50,164 nucleotides of DNA, from assembly GCA_025454305.1 (NCBI GenBank), contig JALOOQ010000012.1:1-50164 (forward strand), read 5' to 3'. A program made the translations under genes and the position numbers. Below are positions 20,455 through 27,995 of this stretch, piece by piece (positions within the stretch are counted from its first letter, which is position 1; the number at the start of each line of letters is the position of its first letter). This stretch comes from Cyanobium sp. Prado107. GTDB lineage: Bacteria; Cyanobacteriota; Cyanobacteriia; PCC-6307; Cyanobiaceae. Below the pieces are notes generated by a model. That model did not search any database, was not told the origin of the DNA, and worked only from the letters and a program-made list of their open reading frames with translations.

Positions 20455-21533
20455 TGACCAACGCCAGCCCTGCCCTGCCGCACGAGCGGCCATCCCGGCT
20501 GCCGGTGACGGTGGTGACCGGTTTCCTCGGCTCGGGCAAGACCACCCTTCTGCGTGAACTGCTGCTGCGCAGCGGCCTGCGGCTGGCTGTGCTGGTGAAT
20601 GAGTTCGGCGAGGTGGGCATCGACGGCGACCTGCTGCGCAGCTGTGGGTTCTGCCCGCAGGACGAACTCGAAGGGCGCCTGGTGGAACTCACCAACGGCT
20701 GCCTCTGCTGCACGGTGCAGGACGACTTCCTGCCCACGATGACGACCCTGCTCGAACGGGCCCACCAGCTCGACGGCATTCTCGTGGAAACCAGCGGTCT
20801 GGCCCTGCCCGAGCCGCTTGTTGCGGCCTTCGACTGGCCGGAGATCCGCTCACGCACCCGTGTGAACGGCGTGGTGACCGTGGTGGATGGCGAGGCGCTG
20901 GCTGCCGGAGCGGTGGTGGCCGATGCGGAGGCGCTGGAGAACCAGCGCCGCGCCGACCCGAGCCTCGATCACGTCACGGGCATCGATGAGCTGTTCGCGC
21001 AGCAGCTGGCGAGTGCCGACCTGGTGCTGATCAGCCGTGCCGATCTCCTCACGGAGAACCAGCTGGAACAGGTGCGCCAGGGTCTGGCCGGCCTGATCCG
21101 CAGCGGCACGGCGGTGCTGCCGGTGGCCCGCGGGGTGCTTCCTGCCGAGGTGCTGCTGGGACTCGACCACCGTCCCGCCCACCATGACGGTCACGACCAC
21201 CACCAAGACGACGGCGACCACGATCATCACCACCACGTCGCGATGGAATCGCTGGCGCTCCAGCTCAGCGGGTGCTTCCAGCGCACCGCCGTGGAAGAGG
21301 CGCTCAGGCACGTGATCAGGCAGCACGCCCTGGTGCGGGTCAAGGGCCGGCTGCGCATTCCCGGCAAGGCCCGGCCCCTGGAACTGCAGGCCGTGGGGCC
21401 GCGACTGGAGAGCTGGTTCAGTGCGGAGGGCCCGCAGGATCCGGACGTACCGCCGGGCCTGGACCTGGTGATGCTGGGCTTCCAGCTGCCGGAGAGCAGG
21501 CTGCGGGCAGCGCTCGCCGACCTGCTGCACTGA
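20451..21533 (+). CDS. CobW/COG0523 family GTPase, probable metallochaperone
   Basis: P-loop GTPase with Walker A GFLGSGKTT at about residues 24-32, the family metal motif CLCC (within TNGCLCCTVQDDF), ETSGLALPEPL and a C-terminal CobW domain ending in the MLGFQLPESRLRAALADLL block. A His/Asp-rich loop (HHDGHDHHQDDGDHDHHHH) joins the two domains, as in zinc- or cobalt-handling members. The length is 360 residues. It is coupled to the pentapeptide protein by a four-base overlap. The metal, zinc or cobalt, cannot be told from the sequence. Confidence 0.9.
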   Translation: MMTNASPALPHERPSRLPVTVVTGFLGSGKTTLLRELLLRSGLRLAVLVNEFGEVGIDGDLLRSCGFCPQDELEGRLVELTNGCLCCTVQDDFLPTMTTLLERAHQLDGILVETSGLALPEPLVAAFDWPEIRSRTRVNGVVTVVDGEALAAGAVVADAEALENQRRADPSLDHVTGIDELFAQQLASADLVLISRADLLTENQLEQVRQGLAGLIRSGTAVLPVARGVLPAEVLLGLDHRPAHHDGHDHHQDDGDHDHHHHVAMESLALQLSGCFQRTAVEEALRHVIRQHALVRVKGRLRIPGKARPLELQAVGPRLESWFSAEGPQDPDVPPGLDLVMLGFQLPESRLRAALADLLH

Positions 21534-21587
21534 CATGGGCCAAGCCCTTCAGTCCACCTGCTCAATCCGTCGCCTCAATCCATCTCC

Positions 21588-21971
21588 TCAATCAAGGGGA
21601 ATCTCCCCCTTGGCGCAGACACCGTCCCAGCACAGTGCGGCATCGGCGGTCCACTGCGCCTCCACCGGTCTCCAGTCACGGCTGCCCCGCTGCATCCGCA
21701 GTCTGCCGCGGCCGTCATGCTCGAACGACAGCCGCTCGCTGCCCACCAGCAGACTCCAGCGTTCCCCGAGGCGCTCGACGGTCATCCGGCAGTCCTGCCA
21801 GGGGCCTCCTTCCAGACGGCAGCGCAGGGGCACGGGTGGATGCTGCGGCTCCGCCCGCCCGGCCGGGGTGCCACTCCACACCATCAGCGTCGCCGTCAGC
21901 GTCGCCAGGGACAGCAGCTGCTTCCATCCCAGACGGACAACTGCCACGACCAGCAGCGCGACTACCTTCAA
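21588..21971 (-). CDS. Small exported protein of unknown function with four cysteines
   Basis: I do not know a named family; the ending LCWDGVCAKGEIPLD looks conserved-type. A hydrophobic segment of about 30 residues (VVALLVVAVVRLGWKQLLSL and onward) precedes a soluble part with C in PLRCRLEGGPWQDC and C in LCWDGVC, four cysteines that could form two disulfides in the periplasm or lumen. TTG 21971 (MKVVALL) is my best start; TTG 22022 and GTG 21947 also fit. It is divergent from purS, whose start is only about 65 bases away. Confidence 0.6.
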   Translation of the reverse strand: MKVVALLVVAVVRLGWKQLLSLATLTATLMVWSGTPAGRAEPQHPPVPLRCRLEGGPWQDCRMTVERLGERWSLLVGSERLSFEHDGRGRLRMQRGSRDWRPVEAQWTADAALCWDGVCAKGEIPLD

Positions 21972-22036
21972 CCTGCGCCTCTGCGCCAGCCCTGGAGTCG
22001 CAGGGCTGCGAAGATGTAACAAATCCGCCGGATCCC

Positions 22037-22309
22037 GTGCCCACCTTCCACGCCCGCGTCCAGGTCTCGCTCAGACCATCGGTGCTCGATCCAGCCGGAG
22101 AGGCCACGCGGGCAGCCGCGGCCAGGCTGGGCGTGGATGGCGTGCGCAGGCTGCGCATCGGCAAGGCCATCGAGCTGGAGCTCGAGGCGGCCGATCGGGC
22201 CACGGCCCAGAGCCAGCTCGAGCTGATCAGCGACCGGCTGCTGGCCAACCCCGTGATCGAGAACTGGACCCTGGAGATCAGCGAGCCGGCTGCGGCTGAG
22301 CATCCATGA
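22037..22309 (+). CDS. purS: Phosphoribosylformylglycinamidine synthase subunit PurS
   Basis: Small subunit that links PurL and PurQ in the FGAM synthase complex of purine synthesis. [20 protein letters not shown] and the block [20 protein letters not shown] are the PurS signature. The length is 90 residues from GTG 22037. The stop overlaps the purQ ATG (ATGA at 22306), giving translational coupling. Confidence 0.93.
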   Translation: MPTFHARVQVSLRPSVLDPAGEATRAAAARLGVDGVRRLRIGKAIELELEAADRATAQSQLELISDRLLANPVIENWTLEISEPAAAEHP

Positions 22310-22959
22310 CCGTCGGTGTGCTCGTGTTTCCCGGTTCCAACTGCGACCGGGACGTGCGCTGGGCCCTGCAGGGGTGCCTTGGGGTGTCCACCACCTTTCT
22401 GTGGCATGAGCAGCGCCACCTCGACGGCATCGACGCCGTGGTGATTCCCGGCGGCTTCAGCTACGGCGACTATCTGCGCTGCGGAGCGATTGCGCGTTTC
22501 GCACCCGTGCTGGAGGCGGTGAAGGCGTTCGCTGCTGCCGGCGGCCCTGTGCTGGGGATCTGCAACGGGTTCCAGGTGCTCACGGAGATGGGGCTGCTGC
22601 CTGGAGCGCTGACGCGCAACGCGGGTCTGCATTTCATCTGCGAGCCCGCCGAGCTGCGGGTCAGCCCCGGCGCCTGCCGCTGGCTCCAGGGCTACGCCGA
22701 AGGCGATGCCATCCGGCTGCCGATCGCTCACGGGGAAGGGCGCTACCAGTGCGATCCCGACGACCTGCGCCGCCTGGAGGACAACGGACAGGTGGTGCTG
22801 CGCTATGCGGCCAATCCCAATGGATCGGTGGGCGATGTGGCGGGGCTCAGCAATCCCGCCGGCAATGTGCTCGGTCTGATGCCCCACCCGGAGCGGGCCT
22901 GCGACCCGGCCACCGGCGGGGTGGATGGCCGGCCGCTGCTCGCGTCGCTGCTGCGCTGA
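22306..22959 (+). CDS. purQ: Phosphoribosylformylglycinamidine synthase subunit PurQ (glutaminase)
   Basis: Class I glutamine amidotransferase supplying ammonia to Pur[21 protein letters not shown] is the PurQ start. The nucleophile cysteine lies in [17 protein letters not shown], and the His-Glu pair in [12 protein letters not shown] near the end. The length is 217 residues. It is coupled to purS; purL is not in the window. Confidence 0.97.
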   Translation: MTVGVLVFPGSNCDRDVRWALQGCLGVSTTFLWHEQRHLDGIDAVVIPGGFSYGDYLRCGAIARFAPVLEAVKAFAAAGGPVLGICNGFQVLTEMGLLPGALTRNAGLHFICEPAELRVSPGACRWLQGYAEGDAIRLPIAHGEGRYQCDPDDLRRLEDNGQVVLRYAANPNGSVGDVAGLSNPAGNVLGLMPHPERACDPATGGVDGRPLLASLLR

Positions 22960-22970
22960 GGCCTGGCCGG

Positions 22971-23018
22971 GCAAGGTCTTTCCCCATCAAAAAAGCAAGG
23001 TCTTTCACCATCAAACAA
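22971..23018 (+). repeat. Imperfect 24-bp tandem repeat after purQ
   Basis: Two head-to-tail 24-base copies (22971-22994 and 22995-23018), each beginning GCAAGGTCTTTC and differing at two positions. They lie between the convergent purQ and peroxiredoxin genes and partly form the A/T-rich flank of the adjacent terminator. Confidence 0.85.
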
Positions 23019-23043
23019 AGAAGGGGGGTGCCTGAGCACCCCC
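23009..23043 (-). terminator. Rho-independent terminator of the 2-Cys peroxiredoxin gene
   Basis: Read on the reverse strand, GGGGGTGC and GCACCCCC form a perfect eight-pair stem (23036-23043 with 23024-23031) around a four-base loop. The strand then runs into a T-rich stretch (CTTCTTTGTTTGATGG). It lies 30 bases beyond the peroxiredoxin stop. Confidence 0.8.
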
Positions 23044-23073
23044 GTTCAGATGGGATCGAGCCGAGCGGCCGGT

Positions 23074-23664
23074 TCAGTTGACGGCGGCGAAGAAGTCCTT
23101 CGACTTCACCGGGTCGGGGTTCATGGTCTTGTCGCCGGGCTGCCAGTTGGCGGGGCACACCTCATCGGGGTGGCTCTGCACGTACTGGAACGCCTGCAGC
23201 ACACGCAGGGTCTCGTCGACGCTGCGGCCCACGGGCAGGTTGTTGATCGTGCTGTGCATGATCACGCCCTCGGGATCGATGATGAACAGGCCGCGCAGGG
23301 CCACGCCGGCGTCTTCGTCCAGAACCTCGTAGGCGCGGGCGATCTCCTTCTTGAGGTCGGCCACCAGGGGGTACCGGCACTCACCCAGGCCGCCGTTCTT
23401 GCGGTCGGTCTGCACCCAGGCCAGGTGGGAGAACTCGCTGTCCACCGACACGCCCAGCACCTCGGTGTTGCGGCTGGTGAAGTCGGTGTAGCGGTCGGAG
23501 AAGGCCGTGATCTCCGTGGGGCAGACGAAGGTGAAGTCGAGCGGGTAGAAGAACAGCACCACGTACTTGCCGCGGTACTGGCTCAGGGACACAGTCTTGA
23601 ATTCCTGGTCCACCACGGCGGTGGCGGAGAAATCTGGGGCCTGCAGACCGACGAGACGGGACAT
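23074..23664 (-). CDS. Typical 2-Cys peroxiredoxin
   Basis: Thiol peroxidase reducing H2O2 and alkyl peroxides with thioredoxin. The peroxidatic Cys48 lies in [10 protein letters not shown] and the resolving Cys170 in [22 protein letters not shown] (GGLG motif) is present, the feature linked to over-oxidation sensitivity in this class. ATG 23664 gives 196 residues; the open frame continues upstream without similarity. It has its own terminator downstream and an A/T-rich upstream region shared with the divergent small gene. Confidence 0.95.
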   Translation of the reverse strand: MSRLVGLQAPDFSATAVVDQEFKTVSLSQYRGKYVVLFFYPLDFTFVCPTEITAFSDRYTDFTSRNTEVLGVSVDSEFSHLAWVQTDRKNGGLGECRYPLVADLKKEIARAYEVLDEDAGVALRGLFIIDPEGVIMHSTINNLPVGRSVDETLRVLQAFQYVQSHPDEVCPANWQPGDKTMNPDPVKSKDFFAAVN

Positions 23665-23848
23665 GCTCGATGTGCTGGGTGGGAGGGATGACGCACTGGT
23701 TGAGCCGGCCGCACGCCAGCAGACTGACGAGGACCTGGATCCGCGATCCGGGAGCAGGTCGAACTCGTACCGACTTCCAGTTGTCTCTAACAATTTATCA
23801 CAAGGCGACGTCCGCGGCGCCATAAGCTGAGGGCAACCGCACGCGCCC
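23665..23848. promoter_or_regulatory. Divergent promoter region, peroxiredoxin and 66-residue gene
   Basis: Between two divergent starts lies an A/T-rich island (about 23781-23804, TTGTCTCTAACAATTTATCA) that stands out in the G+C-rich surroundings. It is a plausible core promoter for the peroxiredoxin gene, and CATAAG at about 23821 could be a -10 element for the rightward gene. Exact elements are not secure. Confidence 0.4.
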
Positions 23849-24049
23849 ATGGCCTGGGATCCCGCCGTCCTCCGCAAGCACAACATGACCAGCCACTTCC
23901 GGCTGCTCAGTCAGCTGCGTTCCGAGCTGCGGGACAACCCCCTGGTGCGCCCCAAGGAGGGAGAGCGCATCGGCGAGGTGAACCGCAGCAAGGCCCTGGT
24001 GCGGGCCGTGGAGAACAAGATCGCCAGCATGACCCGCAGCCGCCGCTGA
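23849..24049 (+). CDS. Conserved-type hypothetical protein, 66 residues
   Basis: A small basic helical protein: [20 protein letters not shown], then [20 protein letters not shown], ending in SRR. There is no signal peptide and no cysteine. I believe short proteins starting this way occur across marine and freshwater picocyanobacteria, but I cannot name a function. The size, basic charge and predicted helices would allow nucleic-acid or protein binding; this is a guess. Confidence 0.65.
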   Translation: MAWDPAVLRKHNMTSHFRLLSQLRSELRDNPLVRPKEGERIGEVNRSKALVRAVENKIASMTRSRR

Positions 24050-24137
24050 GCGGCTGTGCTTGTTTCCTGGCACAACCCACCACCGGCGGGAGCAGGAATC
24101 TTCGATAGCGCTGTCGTTCACGGTTCGCCGGCGCAGC

Positions 24138-24989
24138 ATGGTTGTGGTTCAGCGGGACGCTCCTTATCCCCACATCGAGTTCAGTGAGTCGGTCGATGGC
24201 GATCTGCTGCGGGTGGTGCCGGAGCGAGGAGGCCTGATCACGGGCTGGCGCAGCGCCGGCAGGGAGCGGCTCTACTTCGATCACGAGCGCTTCCTTGATC
24301 CCCTGCTCTCGGTGCGTGGGGGCATTCCGGTGCTGTTCCCCATCTGCGGCGGGCTCCCGGGTGGCGTTCTCAGCCTTCCTCAGGGGCGTTTCCAGCTTCC
24401 GCAGCATGGGTTTGCCCGCGATCTGCCCTGGCAGCTGCGCCCGCTCGCCGATGGCCGGGGCATCGGCCTGGAGCTGGAGCACAACGCCACCACCCTGGCT
24501 CTCTATCCGTTCCGCTTCCTGCTGAGGCTGGAGGTGCGGCTGGCTCCGGGAACGCTGGACATCTCCGCCGTGGTGCACAACCACGACGACGAGCCGATGC
24601 CGTTCAGCTTCGGGCTGCATCCGTACTTCCGCATTGCCGACCTGGCAACGGCGCGCTTCGAGGGTCTGCCCCACCGCTGTGTGGATCAGCTCACCGGTCA
24701 GGAGTGCGACACCGACCAGCAGATCGATCTGATGGCCGAGGGCATCGACCTGCTCGCCCATCCGGCCGGACCTGTCCGCCTGATCGATCCCAGCGGCGGC
24801 ACCACGCTGGAGCTGCAGACCAGTGCTCCCCTGGATCGGGTGGTGATCTGGAGCGACCCTCCCCGGCCGATGGTGTGCCTCGAACCCTGGACGGCACCCC
24901 GCGGAGCGCTGGTCAGCGGAGTCGGCCGTCTGGAGGTGCTCCCCGGAGCTCAGCTTCAGCTGCACACCCGCTACAGGGCCCTGGCCTGA
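24138..24989 (+). CDS. Aldose 1-epimerase family protein (galactose mutarotase-like)
   Basis: The beta-sandwich mutarotase fold is readable: RGGIPVLFPICGGLPGG, LPQHGFARDLPW (catalytic-type His), MPFSFGLHPYFRI (second His) and a final CLEPWTAPRGAL with the Glu. The GG-LFP and HGFAR motifs resemble the YeaD-like hexose-6-phosphate mutarotase branch. ATG 24138 gives 283 residues. The substrate is unknown; a sugar phosphate is plausible in a cyanobacterium. Confidence 0.88.
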   Translation: MVVVQRDAPYPHIEFSESVDGDLLRVVPERGGLITGWRSAGRERLYFDHERFLDPLLSVRGGIPVLFPICGGLPGGVLSLPQGRFQLPQHGFARDLPWQLRPLADGRGIGLELEHNATTLALYPFRFLLRLEVRLAPGTLDISAVVHNHDDEPMPFSFGLHPYFRIADLATARFEGLPHRCVDQLTGQECDTDQQIDLMAEGIDLLAHPAGPVRLIDPSGGTTLELQTSAPLDRVVIWSDPPRPMVCLEPWTAPRGALVSGVGRLEVLPGAQLQLHTRYRALA

Positions 24990-25000
24990 GCCGGCGGGGC

Positions 25001-25059
25001 TTGCAACTGCAACTTGCTATTGAGAATCGCTTGCAAAAGGGGCCCTGTTGCCCTTAGGT
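25001..25059 (+). promoter_or_regulatory. Candidate Fur-type operator and promoter of the Crp-family gene
   Basis: GCTATTGAGAATCGCTTGC (25016-25034) agrees with the Fur consensus 19-mer at 12 positions by my count, and the wider stretch TTGC...TTGCAA is roughly palindromic. TTGCAA (25031-25036) with a 17-base spacer to TTAGGT (25054-25059) could be the -35 and -10. The operator would then overlap the -35, as expected for iron repression. The ATG is at 25095. Confidence 0.5.
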
Positions 25060-25094
25060 TGCGACCAGTTCTCAACAAGCACCGCTCAGTGGCC

Positions 25095-25688
25095 ATGGGA
25101 TTCCGCTTCCTGCCCGATGAGGCCGTGGCTGCCGTCCGCGTGCCAGCCGGCCAGTCCGTGCTCATCGACACCAGCCTCCACACCGCCGGCAGCGCCATCG
25201 AAGTGCTGGAGGGTGTGGCCCGGGTGTACTGCCCCTGCGAGGAAACCGAGGGCATGACCATCGCCTTCCTCCAGGTGGGCGATCAGTTGTGCACCGACCG
25301 CCTCTGCAGCGAGGGTGTCTGCGTCGAGGCGCTGACCCCGCTCTGCTTCCGCAACCACGGTGACAGCAGCGACCGCCAGGGCTTCGACGCGGTGAACGAA
25401 TGGACCCTGCAGCTGCTGCGCATCCGCCACCTGGGATCGGCCGAGCAGCGTCTGCACGCATTGCTGGCCCTCCTGGTGAACCGGCTGGGCCGTCGCTGCG
25501 GCGACTGGTGCGACCTGCCCTTCCGCCTCACCCACGAGCGCATCGGTGAGCTGATCGGCACCACCCGGGTCACCACCACCCGCCTGATCTCGCGCTTCCG
25601 CAGCGCCGAACTGATTCAGGTGCCGGCGGGTGCCAGCGGATTGCGTCTGGCGCCAGCCCTGGTGGAAACCGCTCCTCTGGCGGCGTGA
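25095..25688 (+). CDS. Crp/Fnr-family transcriptional regulator, cysteine-rich
   Basis: A cNMP-like effector domain spans residues 15-85. A helix-turn-helix follows at 145-168 (LTHERIGELIGTTRVTTTRL), which would bind DNA. The cAMP-binding Arg-Ser motif is not seen. Instead there are eight cysteines (46, 48, 66, 71, 76, 84, 135, 139), many packed in the effector domain, including CPC and CSEGVC. They could bind an Fe-S cluster or sense redox state. ATG 25095 gives 197 residues. The Fur-like upstream box and the peroxidase genes downstream suggest an iron or oxidative-stress regulator. Confidence 0.85.
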   Translation: MGFRFLPDEAVAAVRVPAGQSVLIDTSLHTAGSAIEVLEGVARVYCPCEETEGMTIAFLQVGDQLCTDRLCSEGVCVEALTPLCFRNHGDSSDRQGFDAVNEWTLQLLRIRHLGSAEQRLHALLALLVNRLGRRCGDWCDLPFRLTHERIGELIGTTRVTTTRLISRFRSAELIQVPAGASGLRLAPALVETAPLAA

Positions 25689-25969
25689 TCAGCACCACCA
25701 TGCACACCTGCGTCACCACCGGCGACAGCCTGATCGCCAGCCTCTGCCGAGAAGTGGACGGGCTCCGGCAGCGCAGTCGCCAGCTTCACGACTGCATGCA
25801 ACGCTGCCAGGACCCGCCGCTGTTCGACCGCCTGCGCCTGGAACTCGATCAGCTGCAGCGGCGACGCCGCTGCCTGCAGGAGTGCGCCCGCTCCTGGCGG
25901 CGGGAGCAGCTTGCCGATCCTCTGGCGTTGGACTTCCTGCTCGAGCTCTGCAGCCGCCCCCTGTCGTGA
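25685..25969 (+). CDS. Small twin-CX3C helical protein, unknown function
   Basis: Translation may start at GTG 25685, overlapping the regulator stop (GTGA), or at ATG 25700. The 94-residue product has seven cysteines, including C37-x3-C41 and C63-x3-C67 separated by 21 residues, in sequence predicted to be a helical hairpin rich in Arg, Leu and Gln. Twin CX3C hairpins bind metals or form paired disulfides in other proteins. I know no named family. Coupling to the Cys-rich regulator suggests a linked job. Confidence 0.65.
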   Translation: MISTTMHTCVTTGDSLIASLCREVDGLRQRSRQLHDCMQRCQDPPLFDRLRLELDQLQRRRRCLQECARSWRREQLADPLALDFLLELCSRPLS

Positions 25970-26044
25970 TCTGGCTTCACACAAATACGAAGCCGATCTG
26001 AAGCACTGCGCCAGCACCCGCCCGGCAGATTCAGGGTGATGGGT

Positions 26045-26416
26045 ATGAACAGCCCCACCACCGCCTTCCCGGTCTCGGCGCCAAGTGCGGCGCCAGCAGT
26101 CGCGCCAGCTGGCACGCGGTCGGTGCCAACGGCGGGATCGAGTCGTGCGGCGGGCGGGGCCTCCCAGGTGCTGGTGTTCACCCCACGCAGCCTGAACGAT
26201 GCCCGCACGGTGATCGAGGCGGTGCGTGCCCATCGCACCGTGGTCGTGAATTCGGCCTGGCTGGAGGACAGCCCGGGGCAGCGGCTGATCGATTTCGTGT
26301 GCGGGGGCATCGAGGCGATCTGCGGCCAGGTGCACCGCATCGCCGAGGAGGTGTTTCTGTTCGCCCCGGCGGGCACGCGGGTGCAGGCCTGCAATGCTAT
26401 GCGCGTCGAGTCTTAA
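26045..26416 (+). CDS. SepF-like protein (DUF552), short form
   Basis: SepF (Cdv2 in cyanobacteria) anchors FtsZ and shapes the septum. The SepF core is clear: VLVFTPRSLNDARTVIEAVR, HRTVVVNSAWLEDSPGQRLI, DFVCGGIEAICGQVHRIAEE and VFLFAPAGTRV. The product is 123 residues, shorter than the usual cyanobacterial SepF of near 190, and its N-terminal 40 residues are Ala/Pro-rich rather than a membrane-binding amphipathic helix. The start is ATG 26045, with ATG 26039 and GTG 26036 also possible. Probably a paralogue, because the main sepF normally sits near proC. Confidence 0.8.
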   Translation: MNSPTTAFPVSAPSAAPAVAPAGTRSVPTAGSSRAAGGASQVLVFTPRSLNDARTVIEAVRAHRTVVVNSAWLEDSPGQRLIDFVCGGIEAICGQVHRIAEEVFLFAPAGTRVQACNAMRVES

Positions 26417-26490
26417 GCGGACTGACTATGGGTTAGCCTGGATGCGGTGCCAGGGTTCTGGTGCCCAGTCCCACTGCGCTCCGGCGATCC

Positions 26491-27063
26491 ATGGCTCCTC
26501 TCACCCGTGTGCCCGACGTCACCTTCAAGACCAGGGTGCGTGACGAATCCGTTCCGGGCCCCAACCCCTACCGCTGGCAGGACCTCACCAGCGACGAGAT
26601 CTTCGGGGGCCGCAAGGTGGTGCTGTTCGCCCTGCCCGGTGCCTTCACCCCCACCTGCTCGTCGAACCATCTGCCCCGCTACGAGGAGCTCTACGAGGAG
26701 TTCCGGGCCCATGGAGTGGACCAGATCATCTGCCTGTCGGTGAACGACGCCTTCGTGATGTTCCAGTGGGGCAAGCAGGTCGGTGCCAGGAACGTGTTCC
26801 TCCTGCCCGATGGCAACGGCGAATTCAGCCGCAAGATGGGCATGCTGGTGGACAAGTCGAACCTGGGCTTCGGTCTGCGCTCCTGGCGCTACTCGATGCT
26901 GGTGAACGACGGCCAGATCGAGAAGATCTTCCTGGAGCCGGAGTTCGGAGACAACTGCCCCGTCGATCCCTTCGAGGTCTCCGATGCCGACACGATGCTG
27001 GCCTACATCAAGGGCACCGAACCCGCCGGGGTCAGCGGCCCGCGTCGGGAGTTCGAGGGCTGA
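26491..27063 (+). CDS. Type II peroxiredoxin
   Basis: Prx5/PrxII-type thiol peroxidase, usually reduced by glutaredoxin or glutathione. The peroxidatic Cys56 lies in [15 protein letters not shown] and the second Cys81 in [11 protein letters not shown], the spacing typical of PrxII. The product is 190 residues from ATG 26491. Its 3' end overlaps the convergent SOD gene by 32 bases. It follows the SepF-like gene by 74 bases. Confidence 0.93.
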   Translation: MAPLTRVPDVTFKTRVRDESVPGPNPYRWQDLTSDEIFGGRKVVLFALPGAFTPTCSSNHLPRYEELYEEFRAHGVDQIICLSVNDAFVMFQWGKQVGARNVFLLPDGNGEFSRKMGMLVDKSNLGFGLRSWRYSMLVNDGQIEKIFLEPEFGDNCPVDPFEVSDADTMLAYIKGTEPAGVSGPRREFEG

Positions 27064-27790
27064 GAGCTGGTGGGCCGGCGCTGGCGGGGCTCAGGGCTTC
27101 GGCATAGCGCTGATTCACCTGATCCCAGTTCACCAGCGACCACCAGGCGGCGATGTAGTCGGCTCGGCGGTTCTGATATCCGAGGTAGTAGGCGTGCTCC
27201 CACACGTCCAGGCCCAGCAGCGGCGTGCCGCGCTCGATCCCGGGCTGATTCATCAGCGGATTGTCCTGGTTGGCCGTGCTGGTGACCGCCAGTGTTCCAT
27301 CGGGGCGCAGGATCAGCCAGGCCCAGCCGGAGCCGAATCGAGCGGCCGCCACCTGGCTGAAGCGGTCCTGCAACGCCTCGAGGGAGCCGAACGAAGCCTT
27401 GATGGCGGCCAGCAGCTCCTCGGAGGGGGTTCCACCGTCGCCGGCAGGGGCCATGGCCGTCCAGAACTGGCTGTGGTTCCAGTGGCCTCCGGCGTTGTTG
27501 CGCACGGCCTCGGGCAGCCGGCGACCCCGTGCCAGCAGCTGCTCCAGGGAGAGCCCGGCCAGATCGTCCCGCTGGGCGAGAGCCGCGTTGAGCTGGGCCA
27601 CATAGCCGGCGTGGTGCCGGTCGTGGTGGATCTCCATGGTGCGGGTATCGATCTGCGGTTCCAGGGCCTCTGCCGGGTAGGGGAGTGGCGGCAGGGTGAA
27701 TGCCGCCTGGGCCGGGGCCGCCGCGACAAGCAGCAGGCCCAGCCAGGCCACCAGCAGCAACTGGCGGAGTGCACGGATCAGGGACGGCAT
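27032..27790 (-). CDS. Exported superoxide dismutase, Mn-type
   Basis: Fe/Mn-SOD family. Metal ligands are H55, H106, D195 and H199 (in [22 protein letters not shown] and [15 protein letters not shown]). The outer-sphere Gln in [10 protein letters not shown] (Q175) is the Mn-SOD type rather than the Fe-SOD type. Residues 1-30 are a clear signal peptide ending AAPAQA, so the enzyme acts in the periplasm or thylakoid lumen. The length is 252 residues. It converges on the type II peroxiredoxin with overlapping 3' ends. Confidence 0.93.
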   Translation of the reverse strand: MPSLIRALRQLLLVAWLGLLLVAAAPAQAAFTLPPLPYPAEALEPQIDTRTMEIHHDRHHAGYVAQLNAALAQRDDLAGLSLEQLLARGRRLPEAVRNNAGGHWNHSQFWTAMAPAGDGGTPSEELLAAIKASFGSLEALQDRFSQVAAARFGSGWAWLILRPDGTLAVTSTANQDNPLMNQPGIERGTPLLGLDVWEHAYYLGYQNRRADYIAAWWSLVNWDQVNQRYAEALSPASAGPPALSPRTPDAGR

Positions 27791-27978
27791 GGTCAGGGAG
27801 GGGCGCGGTGCCGGGGTTCTACCGCAGGGCCGCCAAGGCTTCGGTTCCGCTGGGCCCGCTGAGTCGGGCCTTCTGCCATGGCGGCAGTGCGCTGGAGCGC
27901 GATGGCCCAGGACGAACCAGCCCCCTACGAGCCGTGAACGGGAGGCTCGGCCTGGTGCGGGCGCACCAGAATGAGGTC

Positions 27979-27985
27979 AAGGAGG
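27979..27985 (+). promoter_or_regulatory. Strong ribosome binding site of the chlH-like gene
   Basis: AAGGAGG lies ten bases upstream of ATG 27996 and fits 16S rRNA perfectly. It is one of the few strong Shine-Dalgarno sequences in the window and fixes the start of the long gene. Confidence 0.7.
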
Positions 27986-27995
27986 GCAGCCGGCC

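Noticed and set aside
21180-21237. CAC/GAC-rich stretch as a microsatellite
   Set aside because: It encodes the His/Asp metal loop expected in CobW proteins, with mixed codons, so it is explained by the protein.
27696-27995. Small forward frames between the SOD and chlH-like genes
   Set aside because: Pro/Ala/Gly-rich, no start signal, and partly opposite the SOD signal peptide; more likely an untranslated leader.
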